From positions 1 to 13,000 of the forward strand of contig WJOQ01000187.1 in the NCBI GenBank assembly GCA_009618505.1: a stretch of 13,000 nt of DNA, given 5' to 3'. Position 1 is the stretch's first letter. Every line of letters begins with the position of its first letter. Source of the DNA: Clostridia bacterium (GTDB lineage: Bacteria > Aerophobota > Aerophobia > Aerophobales > AE-B3A). Position numbers and translations under genes: made by a program. The notes beneath the pieces are model-generated. The model was not told the DNA's origin, ran no database searches, and saw only the letters and a program-made list of their open reading frames with translations. This document shows positions 1 to 10,162 of the stretch, in pieces.

Positions 1-88
<88 letters not shown>

Positions 89-104
89 AAAATTATTATT
101 TCTT

Positions 105-140
105 GCTCTTGGATAACTGCACATTATAGGTTACTCAAAT
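105..140 (-). other. pre-23S processing stem, 3' strand
   Basis: The transcript of 105-123 (TGTGCAGTTATCCAAGAGC) is complementary to the 23S leader at 3164-3182 over 19 nt with one mismatch. The transcript of 128-140 is complementary to 3143-3156 with one bulged base. The helix then runs into the mature 23S ends (141-147 with 3135-3141). This is the layout of the long stem cut by RNase III during 23S maturation. The pairing is seen directly; the enzyme is inferred. Confidence 0.85.
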
Positions 141-3141
<3,001 letters not shown>

Positions 3142-3142
3142 A

Positions 3143-3182
3143 ATTTGGAGTAACCTAAATTTCTGTGCAGTTATCAAAGAGC
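3143..3182 (-). other. pre-23S processing stem, 5' strand
   Basis: This leader segment just before 23S is complementary to the segment following 23S. The transcript of 3164-3182 (GCTCTTTGATAACTGCACA) pairs with that of 105-123, and 3143-3156 pairs with 128-140. The boxA-like sequence is built into this same strand, so antitermination-factor binding and stem formation could compete. Confidence 0.85.
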
Positions 3183-3184
3183 AA
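3170..3184 (-). promoter_or_regulatory. boxA-like antitermination element before 23S
   Basis: The minus strand reads TTGCTCTTTGATAAC, close to the rRNA boxA consensus TGYTCTTTRA bound by NusB/NusE (S10) in other bacteria. A second copy in the 16S leader and the position upstream of 23S match the arrangement known from E. coli rrn operons. Function is inferred from motif and position. Confidence 0.65.
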
Positions 3185-3190
3185 TTGGTA

Positions 3191-3310
3191 AATCGTATTT
3201 CGAAAATCGTATCTTGATGCTCGATACTAGATACTCGCTTTAATTCATCCCTCGTTCTTTGTCTTTCTTCTTTTACGAGTATCGAACATCTAGAATCGAG
3301 TATTTAGAAC
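3191..3310. repeat. imperfect inverted repeat in the tRNA-Ala/23S spacer
   Basis: This transcribed spacer contains AATCGTATTTCG and ATCGTATCTTG, then the arm CTCGATACTAGATACTCG (3220-3237). An opposing arm at 3277-3302 (CGAGTATCGAACATCTAG and following bases) is nearly its reverse complement, with one extra block. The core units ATCGTATCT and GATACTAGATAC recur in the repeats at 5398-5481 and 8143-8178, suggesting a dispersed family with one member inside the rRNA operon. The rest of the spacer (3311-3371) shows nothing recognisable. Confidence 0.6.
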
Positions 3311-3371
3311 TTAGACTATTTTTTATTCCCTTGATTGCGATTTACAATAAGCAATAGCCCCAGCTATTTGC

Positions 3372-3447
<76 letters not shown>

Positions 3448-3448
3448 A

Positions 3449-3524
3449 TGGTGGGCCCACCTGGACTTGAACCAGGGACCTTACCCTTATCAGGGGTACG
3501 CTCTACCACCTGAGCTATGAGCCC
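3449..3524 (-). tRNA. tRNA-Ile (anticodon GAT)
   Basis: This 76-nt cloverleaf is read on the minus strand. The acceptor arm GGGCTCA pairs with TGGGCCC (one T-G), the D-arm is AGCTCAGGTGGTAGAGC, the anticodon loop CCCTGATAAGGG contains GAT, and the T-loop is GGTTCAAGTCC. CCA is encoded (3449-3451). It lies between 16S and tRNA-Ala in the standard Ile-Ala order, with only position 3448 between the two tRNAs. Confidence 0.97.
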
Positions 3525-3549
3525 AGCAACTTAAAAAACATTTTTGTTA

Positions 3550-3566
3550 ATGGCAGAGCAGACAGC
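3550..3566 (-). other. pre-16S processing stem, 3' strand
   Basis: The transcript of this segment, downstream of 16S and upstream of tRNA-Ile, is complementary to the 16S leader at 5215-5231 over 17 consecutive positions, two of them G-U. Its core is CTGTCTGCTCTGCC. It should close the 16S precursor stem cut by RNase III. Confidence 0.85.
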
Positions 3567-3592
3567 TTAGTTGAATCTCTTGGTATCTCTTG

Positions 3593-5193
<1,601 letters not shown>

Positions 5194-5214
5194 GTTTCAT
5201 TTTTTTCTTAAGGG

Positions 5215-5231
5215 GCTATCTGCTCTACCAT
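5215..5231 (-). other. pre-16S processing stem, 5' strand
   Basis: The leader transcript contains GGTAGAGCAGATAG, complementary to the post-16S segment at 3550-3566 over 17 bp including two G-U pairs. It lies just downstream of the leader boxA and upstream of the mature 16S 5' end. Confidence 0.85.
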
Positions 5232-5245
5232 GTTTTCAAAGAACA
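5231..5245 (-). promoter_or_regulatory. boxA element in the 16S leader
   Basis: The minus strand reads TGTTCTTTGAAAACA, matching the boxA consensus TGYTCTTTGAAAA found in the leaders of many bacterial rRNA operons. It lies a few bases downstream of the P2 -10 region, so only transcripts from the upstream promoter P1, or from P2 if it initiates close by, would carry it whole. NusB/S10 binding is inferred. Confidence 0.7.
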
Positions 5246-5250
5246 TCTAT

Positions 5251-5278
5251 ATTATATCATATAAGTTTTATTTGTCAA
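5251..5278 (-). promoter_or_regulatory. rRNA operon promoter P2 (proximal)
   Basis: On the minus strand TTGACA (5278-5273) and TATAAT (5256-5251) are both perfect sigma-70-type consensus hexamers, separated by 16 bp. The site lies about 60 bp upstream of the mature 16S 5' end. The flanks are strongly AT-rich. Confidence 0.85.
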
Positions 5279-5319
5279 GGAGTAATCCCAGTAATTCCCT
5301 GAGAATGTAATCCATATCT

Positions 5320-5347
5320 ATTATAAACAAAAAAAAACTTCTGTCAA
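5320..5347 (-). promoter_or_regulatory. rRNA operon promoter P1 (distal)
   Basis: On the minus strand TTGACA (5347-5342), a 16-bp T-rich spacer and TATAAT (5325-5320). Hexamers and spacing are identical to P2, and both have CC directly before TTGACA. Tandem strong promoters 69 bp apart are typical of bacterial rRNA operons. Confidence 0.82.
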
Positions 5348-5397
5348 GGAAACTTAGACAACACCCGAAGGGAGCGCAGTTTAAGCCTTTGAAAAAC

Positions 5398-5481
5398 GTG
5401 AATCGTATCTGGTATCTCGTATCTCGAAAAAAACTTTGGATAGGTTATACTAGATACAAGATACGAACAACGAGATACGAG
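5398..5481. repeat. inverted repeat made of TCGTATCT-type units
   Basis: One arm (5401-5426) reads AATCGTATCTGGTATCTCGT and on to ATCTCG. The other (5451-5481) carries TAGATACAAGATACG and CGAGATACGAG in opposite sense, so the two can fold back on each other with bulges. The 36 nt at 5398-5433 match the reverse complement of 8143-8178 at 33 positions, which makes this a dispersed repeat. It lies between the rRNA promoters and the next promoter, outside any gene. No transposase ORF is associated with it. Positions 5348-5397, between P1 and this repeat, hold nothing I recognise. Confidence 0.75.
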
Positions 5482-5499
5482 AATGTCCTGAGGCATTTC

Positions 5500-5528
5500 T
5501 TGCTCTAAACTACCATTTTTGGTATAAT
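5500..5528 (+). promoter_or_regulatory. probable sigma-70-type promoter
   Basis: TTGCTC (5500-5505), a 17-bp spacer and a perfect TATAAT (5523-5528). Transcription would start near 5535 and run through the hairpin-rich block toward the oxidoreductase gene. The -35 keeps TTG but is otherwise weak. Confidence 0.6.
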
Positions 5529-5534
5529 GCTATC

Positions 5535-5860
5535 AAGAAATACGGAAGGACAATTTCCCTGTGTGCCTGCGGCAGCTCCGCTCCGGCATGCTTGGATGCC
5601 GGTCACAAGCTTCGGTTCGTCGCTGTATAGTAGCTTCTTATTCTTTCTGCTCAGCTTCTCGTTTCAGGAAAAATATAAAAGACTTTGAAGGGGGAAACAT
5701 CCCCCCTCAACGGCCTTCGGCCTGCTCCCCCCAAGTTCAAGAAAAGGCAGAGCATCGTCGCGTTGCTCCTCAGACAGTATATTTTTCTTTTTCCTCAACT
5801 CGAAGCTTTGTTAGGGATGCCCCTAATAAGGCTTCTTTAGAAAATGTCCTTCGGTAGACC
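5535..5860 (+). other. hairpin-rich, GC-richer block of unknown function
   Basis: No recognisable gene. Visible structure includes a perfect 7-bp hairpin CCGGCAT/ATGCCGG (5583-5589 with 5596-5602) and GGGGGA at 5690-5695 that can pair with TCCCCC at 5700-5705 or with the copy at 5726-5731. A GGCC-TTC-GGCC palindrome (5712-5722) lies between those alternatives. A 98-codon ORF (5561-5857) could start at GTG with GGAAGGA (5544-5550) 10 nt upstream. However, its product has no recognisable domain and looks like translated structured DNA. It may be a structured leader of the sugar operon, a non-coding RNA, a decayed element, or a small unknown gene. Confidence 0.45.
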
Positions 5861-5918
5861 ATATAATTTCCTAGTTCATCAAGCGAAATATTCATGCAAA
5901 AGCATTAGATAAAATGTC

Positions 5919-5924
5919 AAGGAG
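5919..5924 (+). promoter_or_regulatory. ribosome binding site that decides the oxidoreductase start
   Basis: AAGGAG lies 7 nt before the ATG at 5932. An in-frame ATG at 5914 lies upstream of this site and has no comparable Shine-Dalgarno sequence, so 5932 is the better start. A TATAAT at 5862-5867 could be a closer -10 but lacks a convincing -35. Confidence 0.8.
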
Positions 5925-5931
5925 ATCACTT

Positions 5932-7092
5932 ATGAGTAAGAGTATTAATGTGGGTATGATAGGATATAAGTTTATGGGTAAGGCTCACAGTCATGCTTAT
6001 CGAGATGTGGCTATGTTCTTTGAAACTGAAACGATACCGGTGATGAAAGTCATCTGTGGAAGAACGGAGCAGGCTCTTGCTGAAGCAGCAAAAAGGTTTG
6101 GCTGGGAAAGCTATGAAACCTCCTGGAAAAAAATTATTCAAAGAGATGATATCGACCTCATAGACATAAATACCCCTAATAACACACACCGAGATATCGC
6201 CGTAGCAGCGGCGAAAGCTGGTAAGGCTATTATTTGCGAAAAACCACTGGCAAAAAACCTGAGCGAGGCTGAGGAAATGCTAAACGAGGTAGAAAAAGCC
6301 GGAGTAAAACATATGATTTGCTTTAACTGTAGGAAAGTCCCGGCTTTAGCTCTGGCAAAAGAACTTATTCAGAATAACGAGCTAGGAAGAATATATCACT
6401 TTCGAGCTCAATACTTGCAAGATTGGATCACTAATCCTGAGTTTCCTTTAGTATGGCGACTAAAAAAGGAATTGTCCGGGACCGGGGCTAACGGAGATTT
6501 GAATTCTCATGTCATAGATTTAGCACGATTTCTGGTAGGAGAAATCTCCCAGGTAATAGGAATGCAGGAGACATTTATTACCCAGAGACCAGAGCTTAAA
6601 ATAGGCAAAGAACTAACGACTGGTTTAACTGCTCAATCCAAAAAAGAGATGGGAAAGGTGACTGTAGATGATGCTACTTTGTTTTTGGCTAGATTCACCA
6701 ACGGAGCTCTGGGATCATTTGAGGCGACTCGATTTGCCAATGGTCGTCGCAATGGTCTAAGGTTAGAGATAAACGGAAGTAGGGGAAGTCTAATGTTTGA
6801 ACAGGAAAATATGAACGAACTCTGGCTTTATTCTTGCCAGGACCCTAAAGGAACACAAGGATTCAAAAGAATCCAGGTAAACGAAGCCGAACACCCCTAC
6901 GCTAATGCTTGGTGGCCTCCCGGACACATCATCGGCTACGAACACACCTTTGTGCATGTAGTATATGATTTTTTAAAGGCTATTGATGAAAATAAGATGC
7001 CCTCACCTAATTTTAGAGATGGAGTTGAGTGCCAGAAGGTCTTGGAAGCAGTGGAAAAGTCAGCCAAAGAGGAAAGATGGGTGAAGATATAA
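5932..7092 (+). CDS. Gfo/Idh/MocA-family NAD(P)-dependent oxidoreductase
   Basis: This 386-residue protein is of normal family length and lacks a signal peptide, so it is probably cytosolic. Residues ~5-125 form the N-terminal Rossmann domain: VGMIGYKFMGKAHSHA gives the dinucleotide-binding glycine loop, TPNN (81-84) follows, and the family's EKP motif is at 103-105, whose lysine is catalytic in relatives. The C-terminal alpha/beta domain holds D189 and H193 (GDLNSHVIDL), the usual catalytic pair. Relatives oxidise or reduce a hydroxyl of sugars, inositols or glycosides; the substrate here cannot be read from sequence. The sugar kinase lies 74 bp downstream on the same strand, with no clear terminator between, so they are probably co-transcribed. 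The start is fixed by AAGGAG at 5919. Confidence 0.93.
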   Translation: MSKSINVGMIGYKFMGKAHSHAYRDVAMFFETETIPVMKVICGRTEQALAEAAKRFGWESYETSWKKIIQRDDIDLIDINTPNNTHRDIAVAAAKAGKAIICEKPLAKNLSEAEEMLNEVEKAGVKHMICFNCRKVPALALAKELIQNNELGRIYHFRAQYLQDWITNPEFPLVWRLKKELSGTGANGDLNSHVIDLARFLVGEISQVIGMQETFITQRPELKIGKELTTGLTAQSKKEMGKVTVDDATLFLARFTNGALGSFEATRFANGRRNGLRLEINGSRGSLMFEQENMNELWLYSCQDPKGTQGFKRIQVNEAEHPYANAWWPPGHIIGYEHTFVHVVYDFLKAIDENKMPSPNFRDGVECQKVLEAVEKSAKEERWVKI

Positions 7093-7166
7093 TGTAATGT
7101 AAAGAATGGAAAAACTGCGTCAGATACAGATTGAAGAGATAATAGAAGGAGGGAGCAGAAAAACAA

Positions 7167-8132
7167 ATGGAAGAAAGAATTGATGTTGTCTGCATGGGTA
7201 TTCTGGTAGCAGATATTCTCACCAGCCCTATTGACAGAATACCTAAACCAGGTCAACTGGCATCGGCTGATGAAATTTTCCTTTCTGGCGGTGGCCATGC
7301 GCATAATACACCTATATCTTTAGCCAGACTGGGAACGAGAGTTGGCATTATGGGAAAGGTAGGAAATGACCCTTTTGGCGATTTTCTTATAGAAGACTTG
7401 AAAAAAGAAGGAGTAGATACTTCAAAAATCGCCATATCCAATAAATATGGAACCTCCAAAACAATGGTTATCCTCACGTCTGGTAAAGATAGAAGATTTA
7501 TCTATGCGGCAGGTGCCAATGCTGACTTTGGTATAGAAGATATTGATTATGAGTATCTCAAGCAGGCAAAAGTTCTTTATGTAGGAGGATATGGTGTTCT
7601 TCCCAAATTAGATGAGGATTCTCTGGTAAAAGTTTTAAAATTCGCCAAACAGAATGATATTATTACCCTGTTAGATGTGGTAATTCCTCATACAGAATCT
7701 AACTGGATAAACAAGTGTAAAAAAGCACTTAAGTTCACTGATTTCTTTCTCCCCAATAATGACGAGGCAAAAATAATCACCGGCCAGACTGAGCCTGAAG
7801 AACAGGCAAAACAACTCCTTAAATATAATCCTGAGATAACGGTAATTATTACTATGGGAGGAAACGGCTCACTGGTAAGAACCAAAGATAAGATTATCCG
7901 AGCCTCGAGTTACAAGATTGAGGTTGTAGACGGATCGGGAGGGGGAGATGCATTTTCTGCCGGCCTTATCTTTGGTTTGATGAATAACTGGAGTTTAACT
8001 GATGCACTAAAACTTGCCAGTGCCATGGGAGCATCTGCAGTAAGAAAGATAGGTACTACCCCTGGTGTATTTACCAGAGAAGAGGCGACAAGCTTCATCC
8101 AGAATAACCAAATAAAGATAACTACCCTCTAG
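7167..8132 (+). CDS. PfkB/ribokinase-family carbohydrate kinase
   Basis: This 321-residue cytosolic kinase is of typical family length. The N-terminal signature is at 41-58 (GGGHAHNTPISLARLG), followed by the conserved GKVGNDPFGDFLIEDL segment. PNNDEAKIITG (196-206) carries the N-x-x-E type motif used for Mg/phosphate binding. The C-terminal signature VDGSGGGDAFSAG (254-266) contains the catalytic base D261 and the anion hole. The anion hole is GGGD instead of the common GAGD, and the preceding residues are DGS where many relatives have DTT. The family phosphorylates sugars and related alcohols with ATP; specificity is unknown. AAGGAGG (7146-7152) lies a rather long 14 nt before the ATG. Pairing with the upstream oxidoreductase suggests a short sugar or polyol catabolic path. 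Confidence 0.93.
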   Translation: MEERIDVVCMGILVADILTSPIDRIPKPGQLASADEIFLSGGGHAHNTPISLARLGTRVGIMGKVGNDPFGDFLIEDLKKEGVDTSKIAISNKYGTSKTMVILTSGKDRRFIYAAGANADFGIEDIDYEYLKQAKVLYVGGYGVLPKLDEDSLVKVLKFAKQNDIITLLDVVIPHTESNWINKCKKALKFTDFFLPNNDEAKIITGQTEPEEQAKQLLKYNPEITVIITMGGNGSLVRTKDKIIRASSYKIEVVDGSGGGDAFSAGLIFGLMNNWSLTDALKLASAMGASAVRKIGTTPGVFTREEATSFIQNNQIKITTL

Positions 8133-8142
8133 GGCTCAGGCT

Positions 8143-8178
8143 TTTTTTTCGAGATAGTAGATACGAGATACGATTCAC
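8143..8178 (-). repeat. 36-nt dispersed repeat between convergent genes
   Basis: The reverse complement reads GTGAATCGTATCTCGTATCT and then ACTATCTCGAAAAAAA. It matches 5398-5433 at 33 of 36 positions without gaps, in the opposite orientation. It occupies most of the 52-bp gap between the kinase and the dehydrogenase. Its eight-T run (8142-8149, plus strand) could help end kinase transcription, although I see no convincing GC hairpin directly before it. Confidence 0.75.
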
Positions 8179-8184
8179 CGGTTT

Positions 8185-9225
8185 TTATGGATTTATTAAT
8201 ACCTTCATCCCCTTTTTACTTTCAGCAAGAGCTAATCCTTCTTCTAATCTTTCCAGAGGCAAGCGATGAGTAACCAGCTCCTTTATCCTTACCTTTTCTT
8301 GAGAGATAAGACTGAGGGCAAGCTCATTATGATAGGGAGCTGACCCATGTGTCCCCACCACATAGAACTCTCCGTAATGGATTAGATTAGAGTTGAGTTT
8401 TATAAAGGGATTGTCTAAGGGTAGTCCCCCAAAAAAGTTAATTATACCACGCGGAGCAACCATAGAAAGAGATTCTTCCTGAGCTTTTCCGCTAGGGCAG
8501 GAAACGATTATCCTATCTGCTCCTCTCCCCTCTGTCTCCTCTTTTATCCTCTGGATAGCATTCTCTGAAGAGGGATTAATCACTATATCTGGGAAAGCAA
8601 ATTTTTTAGCAAAATCTATTCTCTCTCTAGATAATTCTACTAGTATAGTCCTGGAGGCTCCCTTTGCCTTAGCTAACTGTAGATGAATGCATCCCAAGGG
8701 ACCGGCTCCTACTACCACTACCGTATTTCCCAAGTCGATCTGGGAAAGCTGTTGTCCATTTATAGCACAGGCGAGAGGCTCAGCCAGAGCTGCTTCTTCA
8801 AAAGAAAGTTCAGAAGGAATAGTATTTACACATCCGTTGCGGACTGCATCCTCAGGAACTACCATAAACTCAGCAAATCCTCCATCATAATGATAGCCTA
8901 TGGCAGTAAGATTAATACACATACTCTGCATCCCTCGCCGACAATAGTGACATCTCCCGCAAGGAATAGCTGGCGCAATTGCCACTTTCTCTCCCAGCTT
9001 ATGACCTTCAACTCTTTTACCTATTTCAACAATTTCTCCTGAAAGTTCATGACCGGTAATTCTGGGAAATCTCATATGTTTATGACCGTGGTGATAGACT
9101 CTTATATCTGTACCACATATACTACAAGCCTTGACTTTTATAAGTATTTCCTGGGGAGAAGGAGTGGGGCGAGAAATGTCTTCCATCTCCAGGTTTTCAA
9201 TTCCCTTTAAAACAGCCGCTTTCAT
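8185..9225 (-). CDS. zinc-dependent medium-chain alcohol/polyol dehydrogenase
   Basis: This 346-residue protein belongs to the MDR zinc-dehydrogenase family (sorbitol, threonine and galactitol-1-phosphate dehydrogenase-like). The GroES-like N-terminal domain carries catalytic zinc ligands C37 (CSICGTD), H59-E60 (GHE) and E149 (LAEPLAC). Structural-zinc cysteines are C89, C92, C95 and C103. The Rossmann domain has GAGPLG (173-178), and an acidic residue (E197 in VELSRERID) at the end of the second strand suggests preference for NAD over NADP. All key residues are present. AAAGGAG (9239-9233) lies 7 nt before the ATG, and the ATG overlaps the stop of a short upstream ORF as ATGA. It converges on the sugar kinase. 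The likely role is reversible oxidation of a secondary alcohol on a sugar or polyol; the exact substrate is unknown. Confidence 0.93.
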   Translation of the reverse strand: MKAAVLKGIENLEMEDISRPTPSPQEILIKVKACSICGTDIRVYHHGHKHMRFPRITGHELSGEIVEIGKRVEGHKLGEKVAIAPAIPCGRCHYCRRGMQSMCINLTAIGYHYDGGFAEFMVVPEDAVRNGCVNTIPSELSFEEAALAEPLACAINGQQLSQIDLGNTVVVVGAGPLGCIHLQLAKAKGASRTILVELSRERIDFAKKFAFPDIVINPSSENAIQRIKEETEGRGADRIIVSCPSGKAQEESLSMVAPRGIINFFGGLPLDNPFIKLNSNLIHYGEFYVVGTHGSAPYHNELALSLISQEKVRIKELVTHRLPLERLEEGLALAESKKGMKVLINP

Positions 9226-9311
9226 TGTCCAGCTCCTTTAAATTCTTCTTTATTAAAATGGCTAAGTTCTTTTCCAATGCTCCCTGTTCCAAACTGAATA
9301 GCTCTCTTCAT
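9222..9311 (-). pseudogene. 29-codon ORF resembling the start of a mannitol dehydrogenase-type Rossmann fold
   Basis: The 29-codon frame starts at ATG 9311 and begins MKRAIQFGTGSIGKE. This resembles the opening strand and glycine loop of mannitol-1-phosphate 5-dehydrogenase and long-chain mannitol dehydrogenases (MK-x-x-x-FGAGNIGRGF type). The similarity stops after about 15 residues, and the frame ends inside the dehydrogenase start codon (ATGA). A promoter at 9330-9358 would place the transcript start about 12 nt before this ATG. There is only a weak A/G-rich ribosome site (AAGAAAGAA). It may be the remnant of a deleted gene whose promoter now serves the zinc dehydrogenase, or a translated leader peptide coupled to it. 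The open frame extends further upstream, but that part reads as non-coding promoter DNA. Assignment rests on a short motif. Confidence 0.35.
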
Positions 9312-9329
9312 AAGTAAGTTCTTTCTTCG

Positions 9330-9358
9330 AGAATAGTGAATTCTTACGCTTCTGTCAA
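9330..9358 (-). promoter_or_regulatory. promoter for the zinc dehydrogenase transcript
   Basis: On the minus strand TTGACA (9358-9353), a 17-bp spacer and TATTCT (9335-9330). It would start transcription near 9323, upstream of the 29-codon ORF and the dehydrogenase. It lies back-to-back with the plus-strand promoter at 9376-9403. Confidence 0.7.
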
Positions 9359-9375
9359 CCGTAGCGAAAAAAATT

Positions 9376-9403
9376 TTGACAAAGTACTGCTCTCTATTAT
9401 ATT
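9376..9403 (+). promoter_or_regulatory. promoter for the DUF3108 gene
   Basis: TTGACA (9376-9381), a 16-bp spacer and TATATT (9398-9403), about 40 bp before the DUF3108 ATG. Downstream, the palindrome CTGTACAG (9413-9420) and the inverted repeat TACAG-TTTTG-CTGTA (9416-9431) lie in the leader just before the ribosome site AAGGA (9432-9436). They could be an operator or a small RNA hairpin. Confidence 0.7.
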
Positions 9404-9442
9404 TAAGATATCTACTGTACAGTTTTGCTGTAAGGAAGCAGA

Positions 9443-10162
9443 ATGAAAAAAAAATTAGCAAAGCGGATAGCTCTTATACTTCTTTTCTTTGCCATTGCCT
9501 GCCTGGAACTGGGAGCTCACCCTTTTAAGATAGGAGAAAAGCTAACTTACACGGTAAAGCTCTTTCTTTTTTCTGTAGGAGAACAAATACTAGAGGTAAA
9601 AGAGATAACTCAGATAAATGGACAACTCACCTATCACCTTTGCTCAAGAGTAAAAACCTCGGGTTGGGCTGACTTACTCCTTTCTTATAATCATAGATTG
9701 GAGAGTTTTGTTGATGTTGACACACTCTATCCTTGCCAAATAAGGAGTTATGCCCAGGAGGAAGATTCTCCTCCTAAAGACATAATTGTTCAGATAGATC
9801 AAAAGAAAGGTGTAGCTTCTATGGAAAATCGAGCTATGAAGAAAAAGTGGGAGAAAAAACTCTCAACTACCACTCTAGACATAACATCCTTAATCTACTG
9901 GCTGCGGAATCAGGAACTCAAGGTAGGGCAAATATTTTCCTTTCTTCTACTGGAAGATACCAACCTGCGGCCTATAAAGATTGAGGTAGTTAAGAAAGAA
10001 AAGGTGGGAAATCATCTAGCTTTTTTATGCTCAGAAGTAGGCTCAGATAAAATAAAAATATGGTTTTCAGCCGATAAAAATCGTTTACCTCTCAGAATCG
10101 AGACAGACATCACGATTGGAATACTAACCTCCAAACTGGTCAAGATAGAGGACAGTCAGTAG
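9443..10162 (+). CDS. DUF3108 domain protein, probably periplasmic
   Basis: This 239-residue protein starts with a signal peptide: basic KKKLAKR, a hydrophobic core at ~9-20, and a likely cut after A25 (LELGA). C20 in AIAC is a weak lipobox alternative. The mature part opens with FKIGEKLTYTV and SVGEQILEV, the pattern of DUF3108 (pfam family of unknown function: F-x-x-GE-x-L-x-Y, then a G-x-x-x-L/A strand), and is rich in beta-strands throughout. Family members are exported proteins of Gram-negative bacteria with no established biochemical role. It has its own promoter (9376-9403) and ribosome site AAGGA 6 nt before ATG. Its last codons overlap the end of the converging barrel gene by 7 bp. 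DUF3108 assignment is from recognition of the sequence pattern. Confidence 0.82.
   Translation: MKKKLAKRIALILLFFAIACLELGAHPFKIGEKLTYTVKLFLFSVGEQILEVKEITQINGQLTYHLCSRVKTSGWADLLLSYNHRLESFVDVDTLYPCQIRSYAQEEDSPPKDIIVQIDQKKGVASMENRAMKKKWEKKLSTTTLDITSLIYWLRNQELKVGQIFSFLLLEDTNLRPIKIEVVKKEKVGNHLAFLCSEVGSDKIKIWFSADKNRLPLRIETDITIGILTSKLVKIEDSQ

Noticed and set aside
5398..5481. CRISPR array, suggested by regular short repeats.
   Set aside because: The units are 7-9 nt words without spacers of uniform length, and no cas genes are near.
5561..5857. 98-codon plus-strand ORF with a GTG start and a GGAAGGA site.
   Set aside because: Not listed as a gene because it spans hairpins and GC tracts, has no recognisable domain and an odd Ser/Arg/Cys-rich composition. 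It is kept only as a possibility within the structured block.
5914..5931. Upstream in-frame ATG adding six residues to the oxidoreductase.
   Set aside because: The Shine-Dalgarno AAGGAG lies downstream of it, and the family's Rossmann strand begins normally from the 5932 start.
6936..7304. 122-codon minus-strand ORF (and 7013-7222 minus).
   Set aside because: Antisense shadow of the oxidoreductase end and the kinase start; no domain or ribosome site.
8133..8150. Intrinsic terminator after the kinase gene (eight-T run).
   Set aside because: No stable GC-rich stem precedes the T run (GGCT...GGCT is a direct, not inverted, repeat), and the T run belongs to the dispersed repeat.
8683..9042. 119-codon plus-strand ORF.
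   Set aside because: Antisense to the zinc dehydrogenase, whose zinc ligands and Rossmann motif confirm the minus-strand reading.
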